From DATBAX01 sp963762965 (GTDB lineage Bacteria; Acidobacteriota; Terriglobia; Terriglobales; Acidobacteriaceae), in assembly GCA_963762965.1 (NCBI GenBank), contig CAVXME010000001.1:124001-188000 (forward strand): a stretch of DNA of 64,000 bases, written 5' to 3'. Of this stretch, positions 44,104-52,129 are shown one piece after another. Below the pieces are notes generated by a model, which was given only the letters and a program-made list of their open reading frames with translations, was not told the origin of the DNA and ran no database searches. Positions within the stretch are counted from its first letter, which is position 1; each line of letters starts with the position of its first letter. The position numbers and the translations under genes were made by a program.

Positions 44104-44374
44104 ATGCCGAAATTCGTTATCGAAAGAGATATTCCGAGGGGCCAGGCTGTCGTCGGAGCAACTACAGGCAATATCGCAGAAGTCGCGCGGGGTTCTACGA
44201 GAGATGGGGCCTCAGATTCAGTGGGTTGAGAGCTACGTCACGGACGACACAATCTACTGCATATACGTCGCCCCTGATGAAGATACGATACGTAAACATG
44301 CCCAGCAGAGCGGTTTTCCGGCCAACCGAGTCTCGCGAATTGAGTCGGTGATCGATCCGACCACCGCTGAGTAG
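44104..44374 (+). pseudogene. Frameshifted DUF4242 paralogue
   Basis: The ATG at 44104 opens MPKFVIERDIP, matching the DUF4242 protein at 39307, then hits a stop after 42 codons. In the next frame the homology resumes from about 44141 (RLSSEQLQAIS, REMGPQIQWVESYV, IYCIYVAPDEDTI, GFPANRVSRIESVIDPT) to a TAG at 44372. Removing one base near 44136-44141 restores a continuous protein that aligns throughout with the paralogue. It is either a young pseudogene or a sequencing error; the good preservation favours a very recent event or an error. Confidence 0.8.
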
Positions 44375-44446
44375 CGGTGAAGGTTCAGTGATGTCAACAA
44401 AGATTTGGCATCGAAAAGTGGAGGAGGCGCGGCGTAGAATAGCGTA

Positions 44447-44695
44447 ATGGAAATCCGTCTTAAGCCCGAGCTTGCGGAGCTGATCAAGCAAGACGTCCAG
44501 CGGGGCGCCTACCAAACGGTGGACGAATTTGTGGGGCACGCGGTTTCCATGCTTCACGAACAAGAGGTTTGGTTGGCCCAGAATCGGGTAGAGATCGCGT
44601 CCAAGATTGACGAAGGCTACGCCGCCGCCCAGCGCGGAGAATTGATCGACGCCGACGCTGTACGTTCGAAGCTTAGTGAATTGAAGCGAGCATAG
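44447..44695 (+). CDS. ParD-like antitoxin without an adjacent toxin
   Basis: 82 residues: an N-terminal strand (MEIRLKPELAELIKQDVQRG), helices (YQTVDEFVGHAVSMLHEQEV) and a charged C-terminal tail (SKIDEGYAAAQRGELIDADA). The tail matches the toxin-binding part of ParD/CC2985-type antitoxins. A ParE or RelE toxin would be expected just downstream, but the next 180 bp hold none and the next gene is a sigma factor. It may be an orphan antitoxin or a stand-alone regulator. Confidence 0.7.
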   Translation: MEIRLKPELAELIKQDVQRGAYQTVDEFVGHAVSMLHEQEVWLAQNRVEIASKIDEGYAAAQRGELIDADAVRSKLSELKRA

Positions 44696-44785
44696 GCCGG
44701 CCACTAGCCGACCATAGTCCTTTCACTTGTCTTTCGACCCACTGCTACAATGCCTAGTTTCATCGAATTGCAGAACTTTCTGCGC

Positions 44786-44805
44786 CACAGAGGCGTATCT
44801 CTGTG
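44786..44805. promoter_or_regulatory. Inverted repeats upstream of the sigma factor gene
   Basis: CACAGAG-GCGTAT-CTCTGTG (44786-44805) is a 7-bp palindrome; GCAGAA-CT-TTCTGC (44770-44783) lies just before it. GAACTT inside the second palindrome resembles an ECF -35, so autoregulation is possible, but no -10 is convincing. Confidence 0.35.
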
Positions 44806-44877
44806 TGGCGACTTGGAGCTGGTCTCGTTCCACGCAAGACTTCAAGCCAGTCAATCGGAAGTTCCGGGGAGTGCGCG

Positions 44878-45477
44878 TTGGAAGACGCTCAGGTAGCTGC
44901 CATGCTCGTCCGTCGCTGTGTTGCCGGCGACGCGGCTGCCTGGGAGGAGATCGTGCAGCGTTATCATCGGCGGATCTATAACATTTGCTATCGCTTCGCG
45001 GGATCGGCCGACGACGCGCAGGACCTGACTCAGGAAGTTTTTATCAAGATGTATCGCACTCTGAAGACCTACGATCTGGAACGCGGCGCGCTGATGACCT
45101 GGGTCACAACCATTACTCGAAATCTCCTGGTAGACCACTTCCGCAAGACCAAACAAGAACGCCTCACCGACTCGCTCGATACCGCGCCTTCCGAGCACGA
45201 GGACGCTATGCCGTTGAGCGAGCAGATCCCGGACAAAGCCGCTCCCCCTGATACCAGCGTTCAAGGTCGAGAAACCCGCGAAATGGTGCATCGGGCGTTA
45301 CAGAAGTTATCTCCGGAATTGCGCGAGGCCGTCGTCCTCCGGGACTTGCAAGATATGGATTACAAAGACATTGCGACTGTTTTGAAGGTCCCCGAGGGGA
45401 CTGTGAAATCTAGAATAAATCGCGGAAGAGCGGAACTTGCACGCCTGCTCCAACGTACCTATAGGCAGGTAATGTAA
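44878..45477 (+). CDS. ECF sigma factor
   Basis: 199 residues with both essential regions: sigma-2 (RRCVAGDAAAWEEIVQRYHR, AGSADDAQDLTQEVFIKMYR, WVTTITRNLLVDHFRK) and sigma-4 (LQKLSPELREAVVLRDLQDM, YKDIATVLKVPEGTVKSRIN). The TTG at 44878 is chosen because GGGGAG lies 6 nt upstream and the upstream extension (an ATG at 44803) is unrelated to the family. The anti-sigma gene starts in its stop codon (TAATG), so the two are translationally coupled. Typically released by its anti-sigma factor on envelope stress. Confidence 0.9.
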   Translation: MEDAQVAAMLVRRCVAGDAAAWEEIVQRYHRRIYNICYRFAGSADDAQDLTQEVFIKMYRTLKTYDLERGALMTWVTTITRNLLVDHFRKTKQERLTDSLDTAPSEHEDAMPLSEQIPDKAAPPDTSVQGRETREMVHRALQKLSPELREAVVLRDLQDMDYKDIATVLKVPEGTVKSRINRGRAELARLLQRTYRQVM

Positions 45478-46232
45478 TGACAGGTGAAATCAAAAACGGG
45501 ATGCAGTGCGCTGAATTTGACGCACTTCTCAGCGAGGCCCTGGACGAGAAACTGACGGGGCCGAACTTGGAGGGTTTTCAAGCCCACGCCAAAGTGTGTT
45601 CGGTCTGCGGACCTCTCATGGCCGACGTGGATGCCGGCAGGCACTGGCTGAAATCGCTCGAGGAAGTCGAGCCTCCGGCGCAGTTGGTGACAAACATACT
45701 GGTTGCGACCACAGGCCTGGATACTTTCCGCTTGCGTTCGACCGCTACCGGCCGCGTGCAAGCATCGTGGTCCGAACGCCTGCGCGAATGGGTTGACATG
45801 CTGGTCAGCCCGGTAATCGCCGTCGCCCGCCAGCCGCGTTTCGCCATGTCATTCGGCATGGCCTTCTTCTCTCTGTCGATTTCGTTGAGTCTGGCAGGGG
45901 TGAAGTTGAGCGATTTGCGCCACCTGGACTTGCGGCCTACCGCCGTCCGGCACCAGTATTACGAGGCTTCCGGCAAAGTGGTCAAGTATTACGAGAATAT
46001 CCGCTTTGTGTATGAGAGTGAGTCCCGCCTGCGCGAGTTCAAGCGCATGATGGCCCCCACAGAACCAGCACCTGCGGAAAAAGACAAGAACAAGAACAAA
46101 GACAACAGCAAGCAGGAACCCGAAGAGAAACAGGAACGCAACTACAGCCAGGGGGAAAACCAGCCAGTTTTAGCCTCGGCCCCGAATGACCAACCTGTGG
46201 TGACACTGAACACTGACAGGAGGTTCTCATGA
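45477..46232 (+). CDS. Membrane-anchored zinc-binding anti-sigma factor
   Basis: 251 residues. A ZAS-type motif HAKVCSVC (His37, Cys41, Cys44) with Cys11 forms the zinc-binding anti-sigma domain in the cytoplasm. One TM helix (about residues 122-142, SFGMAFFSLSISLSLAG) separates it from a periplasmic part that ends in a Lys/Asp/Glu-rich charged tail. It begins in the TAATG overlap with the sigma factor and ends in the ATGA overlap with the next gene. Confidence 0.88.
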   Translation: MTGEIKNGMQCAEFDALLSEALDEKLTGPNLEGFQAHAKVCSVCGPLMADVDAGRHWLKSLEEVEPPAQLVTNILVATTGLDTFRLRSTATGRVQASWSERLREWVDMLVSPVIAVARQPRFAMSFGMAFFSLSISLSLAGVKLSDLRHLDLRPTAVRHQYYEASGKVVKYYENIRFVYESESRLREFKRMMAPTEPAPAEKDKNKNKDNSKQEPEEKQERNYSQGENQPVLASAPNDQPVVTLNTDRRFS

Positions 46233-47224
46233 ACTGCGCCAATCATCCCAATATGCCGAATGTTGCTTATTGCCGCACTTGCGGAAAACCGCTTTGCGCA
46301 GGTTGCCAGCGTGACGTCCAGGGTGTGATCTATTGCGAGAACTGCCTGGCGGAGCGGCTGCACGGTGTCCATCCCCAGGCGGCGGTTCCCCCCCCAGCAG
46401 CAGATCCGAGAGTGGGACAGGGGGTTCCAACCGTCCCAGGTCCCGGCCCGAATCCTGCGCTGGCTGGGATTCTTTCCATATTCCCCGGTGTGGGCACGGT
46501 TTATGCCGGGCAGTACGTCAAGGGTCTCGCGTACATGGGGATTTTTGTATTTCTGATCCTGGGAACCATTCACATCAGTGGACTGGTATTCGGTTTGGCG
46601 CTGGGTTTCTTTTGTGTTTACCAGATGATCGACGCGGTGCGCACCGCCAAAGCCATTCAGATGGGACAACCAATTCCCGATCCCTTAGGGCTCGTCCAAA
46701 CCTTCGGCACCGGGGAACCCACTTACCCGGCGGGAGCGGCAGCAACCGGTGCGATCAACGAGAGCACCGAAGCTCCCAGGATACCCACGGCCGCGGTGAT
46801 TCTGATCGGCCTGGGCGTTTTGTTTCTGTTGCAAACGGCGGGATTCCTCGGGGAATTCAGCGTGGATCGTTTGTGGCCCTTGATCCTGATCGCCGTTGGA
46901 GTCTGGTTGCTCGCCAAACGTGAGGGCTGGATTAGCTCCCGATCCCGGCGGGATGGACGCCCTTATCGCAAGAGCAGTCTGATGGGGCCCGCGGTCCTGG
47001 TCACTATTGGATCCCTGTTCTTGATTGAGAGCCTCGACGGCCCAAGTTTTGGCCGAACCTGGCCGGTGCTACTGTTGGCCATTGGCCTGGTCAAGCTATT
47101 GGAAGGCAAGAACCCGCCACCGCCTCCCTTACCACCAATATCAACCCCGCCTGTGACAGGTGCTTACAATGCAGCGCCGACGGGAGAAGTTTCGCCACCT
47201 TCGAGTGAGGTCCACAATGGCTAG
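46229..47224 (+). CDS. B-box zinc-finger multi-TM protein of the sigma operon
   Basis: 331 residues. A B-box-like zinc finger with CxxH and CxxC pairs (Cys3, His6, Cys15, Cys18, Cys23, Cys26, Cys36, Cys39) is followed by a Pro-rich linker and two groups of membrane helices (IFVFLILGTIHISGLVFGLA; VILIGLGVLFLLQTAGFL; LILIAVGVWLLAK; AVLVTIGSLFLIESL). The last part resembles LiaI/LiaF-type DUF5668 membrane units, which repeat as paired helices. It ends 8 bp into the start of the DUF4097 gene. Probably an accessory component of the sensor module; the exact role is unknown. Confidence 0.75.
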   Translation: MNCANHPNMPNVAYCRTCGKPLCAGCQRDVQGVIYCENCLAERLHGVHPQAAVPPPAADPRVGQGVPTVPGPGPNPALAGILSIFPGVGTVYAGQYVKGLAYMGIFVFLILGTIHISGLVFGLALGFFCVYQMIDAVRTAKAIQMGQPIPDPLGLVQTFGTGEPTYPAGAAATGAINESTEAPRIPTAAVILIGLGVLFLLQTAGFLGEFSVDRLWPLILIAVGVWLLAKREGWISSRSRRDGRPYRKSSLMGPAVLVTIGSLFLIESLDGPSFGRTWPVLLLAIGLVKLLEGKNPPPPPLPPISTPPVTGAYNAAPTGEVSPPSSEVHNG

Positions 47225-48692
47225 CCAAGCTCCCCTTCCGCCCCCGCTTCCGCCTCGGCACCGGTCATTTGCCGGCCCCGTCGTCCTCATTGTGATTGGA
47301 ACGGTGTTCCTGCTGAGCACCATGGGCGTGCTGCACTGGGAACACCTCGGCTACTGGTTCGCTCACTGGTGGCCGATGCTGCTAATTCTGTGGGGAGTGA
47401 TAAAACTGCTGGAATACCAGCAGGCGCAAAGAGCAGGCCTGCGGCCCGCGGGAATCGGGGCGGGTGGAATTTTTCTGCTCATCCTGCTGATCTGCTTCGG
47501 CCTGATGGCAACCCAGGCGGCTCGCTTCAACTGGGATGAACTTCGTGATCATATCAATGTTGGCGACGATCCCGATTTCACCTTCTTCGGGCATAACTAC
47601 AGCTTCGACGATCAGTTGCAACAGGCCTTCCCTGCTGGCGCGAGCCTGCATGTGATCGATGATCACGGCGCGGTCAACGTAACCACTTCGGAAGACAATC
47701 AAATCCACGTTGTGGTCCGTAAACGGATCAACGCAGAGAATCAGGGCGATGCCGACAAATGGAACGGTGGCACCCGGCCCCAGATCATGGTCAGCGGCGA
47801 CATCCTGACTTTGAACGCCAATACCCTGGGTTCGGGAGATCACCGGGTCGTTACCGACATGGACGTCGCCGTTCCCCGCAAAGTTTCGGTTGTACTCTCC
47901 ACTCGCCGTGGGGATATCAGTGTCATGGGGCGCGATGGCGACGCGGAAATCACCAGCCAGAAAGGGGATGTTTCGGTGACCGATGTCACCGGCAAAGTTT
48001 CCCTTAACCTGGTGGGCAGTTCTGCCCGCATCTCGCAAATCTCCTCGGATGTTTCCGTGGAAGGGCGGCCCAGCGATGTTTCCCTGGATGAAGTAAAAGG
48101 CGCAGTCCGTCTTACCGGCGAGTTTGACAGCCTGAAACTGTCGAAAATTGCCGGCCCGGTCAGCTTTAAGTCGGCGCGAACGGACATGGAGTTCACCAAG
48201 ATCGACGGCGACCTCGACATGGACTCGGACGACCTGCGGGCCAGCGACCTGAACGGCCCACTACACCTTTCCACTCGCGACAAAGACATTCGCCTGAGCG
48301 GAATCTCGGGAGATGTGCGTCTGAAGAATGAAAATGGAGCAGTCGAGATCCGGATGAACAAAATGGGCAGCATGCAGGTGGAAAACCGCTCCGCCGATAT
48401 TCAGGTCTATCTGCCGGAAAGAGCGGCCTTTCAAGTCGAGGCGCGGACCCGGGAGGGCGAGATCCAGTCGGATTTCAGCGATCTGAAAGTGTCCAACTCG
48501 GATGATCAGGGCACAGCCAGTGGCTCGGTTGGCAGTGGTGGTCCCAAATTAGTAATCGACAACGAACATGGGGGGATTGAGATTCGCAAAGGATCCAGCG
48601 CACCGCCGCCGCCTCCTCCAGCAGAGCCCACCCCGCCGCACAATGGTAAGCCGGTGAAACCTCCGGCGGTCCCGGAAGCCACGGAGAACTAG
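47217..48692 (+). CDS. LiaF-like membrane protein with DUF4097 beta-solenoid
   Basis: 491 residues. Start at 47217 (MASQAPLPPPLPPRHRS) overlaps the previous stop by 8 bp. Three helices (VVLIVIGTVFLLSTMGVL, WPMLLILWGVIKLLEY, GIFLLILLICFGLMATQA) are followed by a repetitive beta domain of the DUF4097 type with regular strands such as ISVMGRDGDAEITSQKGDVS, VTDVTGKVSLNLVGS, VSLDEVKGAVRLTGEFDS and MEFTKIDGDLDMDSDD. Proteins of this kind occur with Psp/Lia-type envelope stress systems. A Pro-rich tail ends the protein. Confidence 0.8.
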   Translation: MASQAPLPPPLPPRHRSFAGPVVLIVIGTVFLLSTMGVLHWEHLGYWFAHWWPMLLILWGVIKLLEYQQAQRAGLRPAGIGAGGIFLLILLICFGLMATQAARFNWDELRDHINVGDDPDFTFFGHNYSFDDQLQQAFPAGASLHVIDDHGAVNVTTSEDNQIHVVVRKRINAENQGDADKWNGGTRPQIMVSGDILTLNANTLGSGDHRVVTDMDVAVPRKVSVVLSTRRGDISVMGRDGDAEITSQKGDVSVTDVTGKVSLNLVGSSARISQISSDVSVEGRPSDVSLDEVKGAVRLTGEFDSLKLSKIAGPVSFKSARTDMEFTKIDGDLDMDSDDLRASDLNGPLHLSTRDKDIRLSGISGDVRLKNENGAVEIRMNKMGSMQVENRSADIQVYLPERAAFQVEARTREGEIQSDFSDLKVSNSDDQGTASGSVGSGGPKLVIDNEHGGIEIRKGSSAPPPPPPAEPTPPHNGKPVKPPAVPEATEN

Positions 48693-48728
48693 CGGGCTTT
48701 TGTGCAGGGTGGAGCTGGGCCTAGTTTT

Positions 48729-48804
48729 GGGTGGAGCAGCGCTTCAGCGCTGCGTTAATCCGTCATTAAAACATTTACGCAGGGCCACAGGCCCTGCTCC
48801 ACTC
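48729..48804. repeat. REP pair in inverted orientation
   Basis: GGGTGGAGCAGCGC...GCGCTGCGTTAA (48729-48757) and TTACGCAGGGCC...GGCCCTGCTCCACT (48775-48803) are two REP units facing each other, each with its own short stem. Same family as the copies around the RAYT gene at 54009-54622. Confidence 0.8.
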
Positions 48805-48897
48805 TCCCTAATCCCCATCAGGATCATCTCAATCCCGCTGTGCAACCCCTTACTCTCATACCCGCGCCCGTGGTATGTTCAATTTCTTCGCAAATTA

Positions 48898-49413
48898 ATG
48901 ATCCGCTCTTACAAAGGCATCACCCCGACCATTCCGGCTTCCTGTTATGTGGACGAATCCGCCCAGATCATCGGCGATGTCGTGCTCGGCGAACACGCCA
49001 GCGTGTGGATGAACGCCGTGGTCCGCGGCGATGTGCATTCCATTCGCATCGGGGCGCGTTCGAACATCCAGGATGGTTCGGTTTTGCATGGCATGAAGGA
49101 GCAGTATGGCGTGTATCTCGGCGAATACGTCACCGTAGGCCACAACGTCATGCTGCATGGATGCGTCGTCGAAGACCGTTGCCTGATCGGTATGGGATCG
49201 ATCATTCTGAATGGTGCGAGGATTGGGGCAGGTTCGATCATCGCGGCCGGAACTTTGATTCCGGAAAAAACGGTAGTCGAGCCAGGATCGCTCTGGATGG
49301 GCTCTCCCGGCAAATTCCGCCGTAAGCTGGATGAGAAAGATCAGGAAAGCATCATGCGCTACGCCAATAATTATCTGGGATATAAGGAATCGTATTTGGC
49401 GGAGAGAAAATAG
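48898..49413 (+). CDS. Gamma-carbonic anhydrase-like protein (YrdA/PaaY family)
   Basis: 171 residues from the ATG at 48898. Left-handed beta-helix repeats (AQIIGDVVLGEHASVWMNAV, SIRIGARSNIQDGSVL, GEYVTVGHNVMLHGCVV, RIGAGSIIAAGTLIP) with a C-terminal helix. The three zinc-ligand His positions are kept: SVLHG, VGHN and LHGC. Family knowledge: trimeric gamma-class carbonic anhydrases or related acyltransferase-like proteins; the three His support metal binding. An upstream open stretch back to 48700 is REP and non-coding sequence. Confidence 0.92.
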   Translation: MIRSYKGITPTIPASCYVDESAQIIGDVVLGEHASVWMNAVVRGDVHSIRIGARSNIQDGSVLHGMKEQYGVYLGEYVTVGHNVMLHGCVVEDRCLIGMGSIILNGARIGAGSIIAAGTLIPEKTVVEPGSLWMGSPGKFRRKLDEKDQESIMRYANNYLGYKESYLAERK

Positions 49414-49502
49414 CAATCAGCACTCAGCCGTCAGCATTCGGCCTGTGCGAGTTTTGTGCCGATTGCCTTCGCCAACGACCAAGGACGAAGGACCAACGAC
49501 TG
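49411..49502. repeat. Short degenerate tandem motifs before hisS
   Basis: Two runs: CAGCACTCAGCCGTCAGC with repeated TCAGC-type units (about 49417-49437) and GACCAAGGACGAAGGACCAA with GGAC/CCAA-type units (about 49477-49502). The second ends 5 bp before the hisS start. A similar AGCTGAC-type run occurs at 56820-56848, before another gene. Confidence 0.4.
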
Positions 49503-49507
49503 ATTCT

Positions 49508-50786
49508 ATGATTAAAGCGGTCCGAGGAACACGAGATCTTCTGCCGCCGGAAACGGCGCTGTGGAACTTTGTCGAAGCTGCGGTGCGCGATGTCTTTCGC
49601 GCATACAACTTCCACGAAATTCGCACGCCGATTTTTGAGATCGACGGAGATCTTCGCGCGCGGCGTGGGGGAAGAAACGGATATCGTTTCGAAAGAAATG
49701 TACACCTGGGAAGATAAGGGCCGCGCTGCTAGCGAAAAAGGACAGATGCTGACACTGCGTCCGGAAAACACCGCTGGCGTTGTCCGTGCCTACATCGAAC
49801 ACAAGCTCTGGGATCGCGGCCTGAACAAGCTTTACTACATCGGGCCACAGTTTCGCCGTGAACGTCCGCAGAAAGGACGTTATCGACAGTTCTATCAAAT
49901 CGGGGCGGAGGTCATCGGGCCTTCGTCCGCAGGCAGCGAATCTCCTGCACGCGACGCCGAAATTCTTGAATTGCTTGCAACATTACTCGATCGCCTCGGC
50001 ATCAAGGACTGGACACTTGAGTTGAATTCCGTGGGCTGCCCCAAGGATCGGGCTGCATATAACGAAGCCTTGCGCAAAGCACTCGAGCCGGTTGCCGCCC
50101 AGATGTGCACCGACTGCCAGCGCCGGGCCGTGACCAATCCTTTGCGGGTGTTTGATTGCAAAGTGCCTGAAGATCAGCCAATCATTGCGACTCTGCCGTT
50201 GATCAGCCAATATCTCGACGAGCCGTGCCGCAAACACTTCGAGCAGGTGCAGGAAATCCTAAATGCGCTTGGCGTGCCTTTTACGCGGAACGAGCGCTTG
50301 GTGCGTGGACTCGATTACTACACTCGCACGGCATTTGAATTCACCCATGGCGCTTTGGGCGCACAGAACTCAATACTCGGCGGCGGACGCTACGACGGTC
50401 TTGCAGAATCGCTCGGCAGCCCGCAGCCTGCGCCGGGTATCGGTTTTGCCATCGGAGAAGACAGGCTGGTGCTGGCTTTGCAGGAATCTGCCGAAGCCGT
50501 CCAACGCAAGCCCGACGTTTACATCGCGCCGTTGGGTGCAGGCATGGACCGCGAGGCTGCCCGTCTGGCGCGGGAATTGCGCCGCCACGATGTGATTGCC
50601 GAACTCGGCGATGAAACTTTCCGGTTGAAGAAGTCTTTTGAGGCTGCGACTAAAATCGGAGCGAAGTTTATTCTGATTGTCGGTGGAAATGAAGTGCAGT
50701 CCGCAACTTTCGCTCTCAAGAATCTCGAGACCGGAGAACAGGTTTCCGTCCCCCGCGCAGAGCTGGCAAAGAGAATTCAGTCGTAA
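49508..50786 (+). CDS. hisS: Histidyl-tRNA synthetase HisS (interrupted by a frameshift)
   Basis: Class II synthetase charging tRNA-His. The ATG at 49508 gives MIKAVRGTRDLLPPETALWN, the expected N-terminus, up to FE near 49639; then the frame must change by one base, after which STEIFARGVGEETDIV, LTLRPENTAG, RGLDYYTRTAFE and GGGRYDGL follow to the stop at 50786. The total of 1,279 bp is 3n+1, consistent with one extra base near 49640. Restored length is about 425 residues, as expected. Since hisS is essential and no second copy is in the window, this may be a sequencing error rather than a real mutation. Confidence 0.93.
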
Positions 50787-50790
50787 GCTG

Positions 50791-50866
50791 AGGGTGGAGC
50801 AGGGCCTTTGGCCCTGCGTTCTCGGCTGACAAGATTTAACGCAGGGCCGAAGGCCCTGCTCCACCC
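50791..50866. repeat. Inverted REP pair after hisS
   Basis: GGGTGGAGCAGGGCC...GGCCCTGCGTT (50792-50820) and TTAACGCAGGGCC...GGCCCTGCTCCACCC (50836-50866) face each other. Same REP family as at 48729 and 54009. It sits 5 bp after the hisS stop and could also act as a terminator. Confidence 0.8.
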
Positions 50867-50887
50867 GCAACCACTATGAGGAACTTT

Positions 50888-51343
50888 ATGAATAAACTCG
50901 CAACGGCAATCTTTGTTGTTTTTTTGTCCCTCGCCGCTTTTGCGCAAGCCGCGCCCAAATCAGTTTCTCCCCTGGAACAGACACTCATTGACAGCACCAA
51001 AGCCATCCCCGAAGCGCAGAAAACGAAGAACACGGAATTCCTGAAGCGTACCCTCACCGACGATTTCCGCGCGGTCGGCAGTGAAGGCATGCTGCATGAT
51101 CGCGAAGAGTTTGTGGGTGAGGCCAGCGACGGCACGCTCAAGGATTACACCGTGTACAACTTTCACGTGCTCCCAGTCGATGAGAACGCCGCTCTGGTGA
51201 CCTATGACGGCATCATCCACATGCCCGAAGGCGACACCGACATTGCTCCCCGTTACCAGCACTTCTCCGATCTCTGGGTAAAACAAGGTGACCAGTGGAA
51301 GCTACGGTTTCAACAAGCCACGCCGCGGCGTCCGATAGATTAG
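50888..51343 (+). CDS. Exported NTF2-like (DUF4440) protein
   Basis: 151 residues: signal peptide (MNKLATAIFVVFLSLAAFAQA) and an NTF2-like cone domain with LIDSTKAIPEAQKTKNTEFL, LTDDFRAVGSEGMLHDREEF and YQHFSDLWVKQGDQWKLRF. The ATG at 50888 has TGAGGA upstream; an alternative ATG at 50876 is 4 codons earlier. NTF2-like folds act as small enzymes or ligand-binding pockets; no catalytic residues are obvious, so a specific function cannot be given. Confidence 0.82.
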   Translation: MNKLATAIFVVFLSLAAFAQAAPKSVSPLEQTLIDSTKAIPEAQKTKNTEFLKRTLTDDFRAVGSEGMLHDREEFVGEASDGTLKDYTVYNFHVLPVDENAALVTYDGIIHMPEGDTDIAPRYQHFSDLWVKQGDQWKLRFQQATPRRPID

Positions 51344-51363
51344 AAGAACTCGCTTTCCAGACG

Positions 51364-51392
51364 TTGACTTGCGATTGTCACGAGTCTAAGAT
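51364..51392 (+). promoter_or_regulatory. Promoter for the DUF1579 gene
   Basis: TTGACT (51364-51369), 17 bp, TAAGAT (51387-51392), 65 bp before the ATG at 51458. It is one of the best sigma-70-type matches in the window. Confidence 0.6.
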
Positions 51393-51457
51393 CACCGCGC
51401 TGGGGCGGCAGCATCCGCGCTGCTCCAATTCCATTCATCCTTCAGGAGGAAGCAACT

Positions 51458-51991
51458 ATGAGGCGCGCGTCAACCATCACCGTACTTTTAACCCTGCTTG
51501 TTGCGATCGCAGTATCTGCCAAGGCTCAAATGCCAGCACCCGGGCCGGAGCTGAAAAAACTAGACTTCCTGGCCGGCACCTGGACCTCGGATGGCGATAT
51601 GAAGCCAGGGCCAATGGGGCCCGGCGGCAAGATGTCTATCACGGAACACATTGAATGGATGGAAGGCGGATTCTTTCTGGTATCGCACTCCAGCTTCAAG
51701 AGCGCGGCCATGGGCAACGGCTCCGGGACCTCCTACTTCGGTTATGACACCAATGAAAAGGTCTACACCTACGATGAGTTCAACAGTATGGGCGAAGCCG
51801 AGCACTCCAAGGGCACCGTTGACGGCGATACCTGGACCTGGAACAGCGACGAAAAAATGGGCGGCATGACCATGAAGGGACGCTTCACCATGAAAGTCCT
51901 TTCGCCGACATCCTATTCGTTCAAGTTCGACATGTCGCAGGATGGCACCACCTGGACCACGGTGATGGACGGCAAAGCTACAAAGAACTGA
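51458..51991 (+). CDS. Exported DUF1579-family protein
   Basis: 177 residues with a signal peptide (RASTITVLLTLLVAIAVSAKA) and a beta-barrel-like domain starting with LKKLDFLAGTWTSDGDM. Lipocalin-like DUF1579 landmarks are WMEGGFFLVSHSS, YFGYDTNEKVYTYDEFNS and SPTSYSFKFDMSQDG. The Shine-Dalgarno CAGGAGGAAG lies just upstream. Family function is unknown; a ligand-binding barrel is likely. Ends with a strong terminator. Confidence 0.85.
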   Translation: MRRASTITVLLTLLVAIAVSAKAQMPAPGPELKKLDFLAGTWTSDGDMKPGPMGPGGKMSITEHIEWMEGGFFLVSHSSFKSAAMGNGSGTSYFGYDTNEKVYTYDEFNSMGEAEHSKGTVDGDTWTWNSDEKMGGMTMKGRFTMKVLSPTSYSFKFDMSQDGTTWTTVMDGKATKN

Positions 51992-52000
51992 CAACCCATG

Positions 52001-52027
52001 GGGACAGAGGGCACTCTGTCCCTTTTT
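52001..52027 (+). terminator. Intrinsic terminator of the DUF1579 gene
   Basis: GGGACAGAG-GGCA-CTCTGTCCC: a perfect 9-bp stem with a 4-nt loop, followed directly by TTTTT, 9 bp after the stop codon. Confidence 0.92.
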
Positions 52028-52081
52028 ATGCTCTCGGCGACTGGTTCCGCGCCCAATCCGCTGATTCGCCTACCCACCGTT

Positions 52082-52087
52082 TATAAT
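52082..52087 (+). promoter_or_regulatory. Candidate -10 element for aspS
   Basis: TATAAT lies 43 bp upstream of the TTG start of aspS, after the preceding terminator. No clear -35 at 16-18 bp. Confidence 0.4.
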
Positions 52088-52129
52088 CTTTGATTCGGTT
52101 CCAGACCCATTCTCCGTGAAGGGAACACC

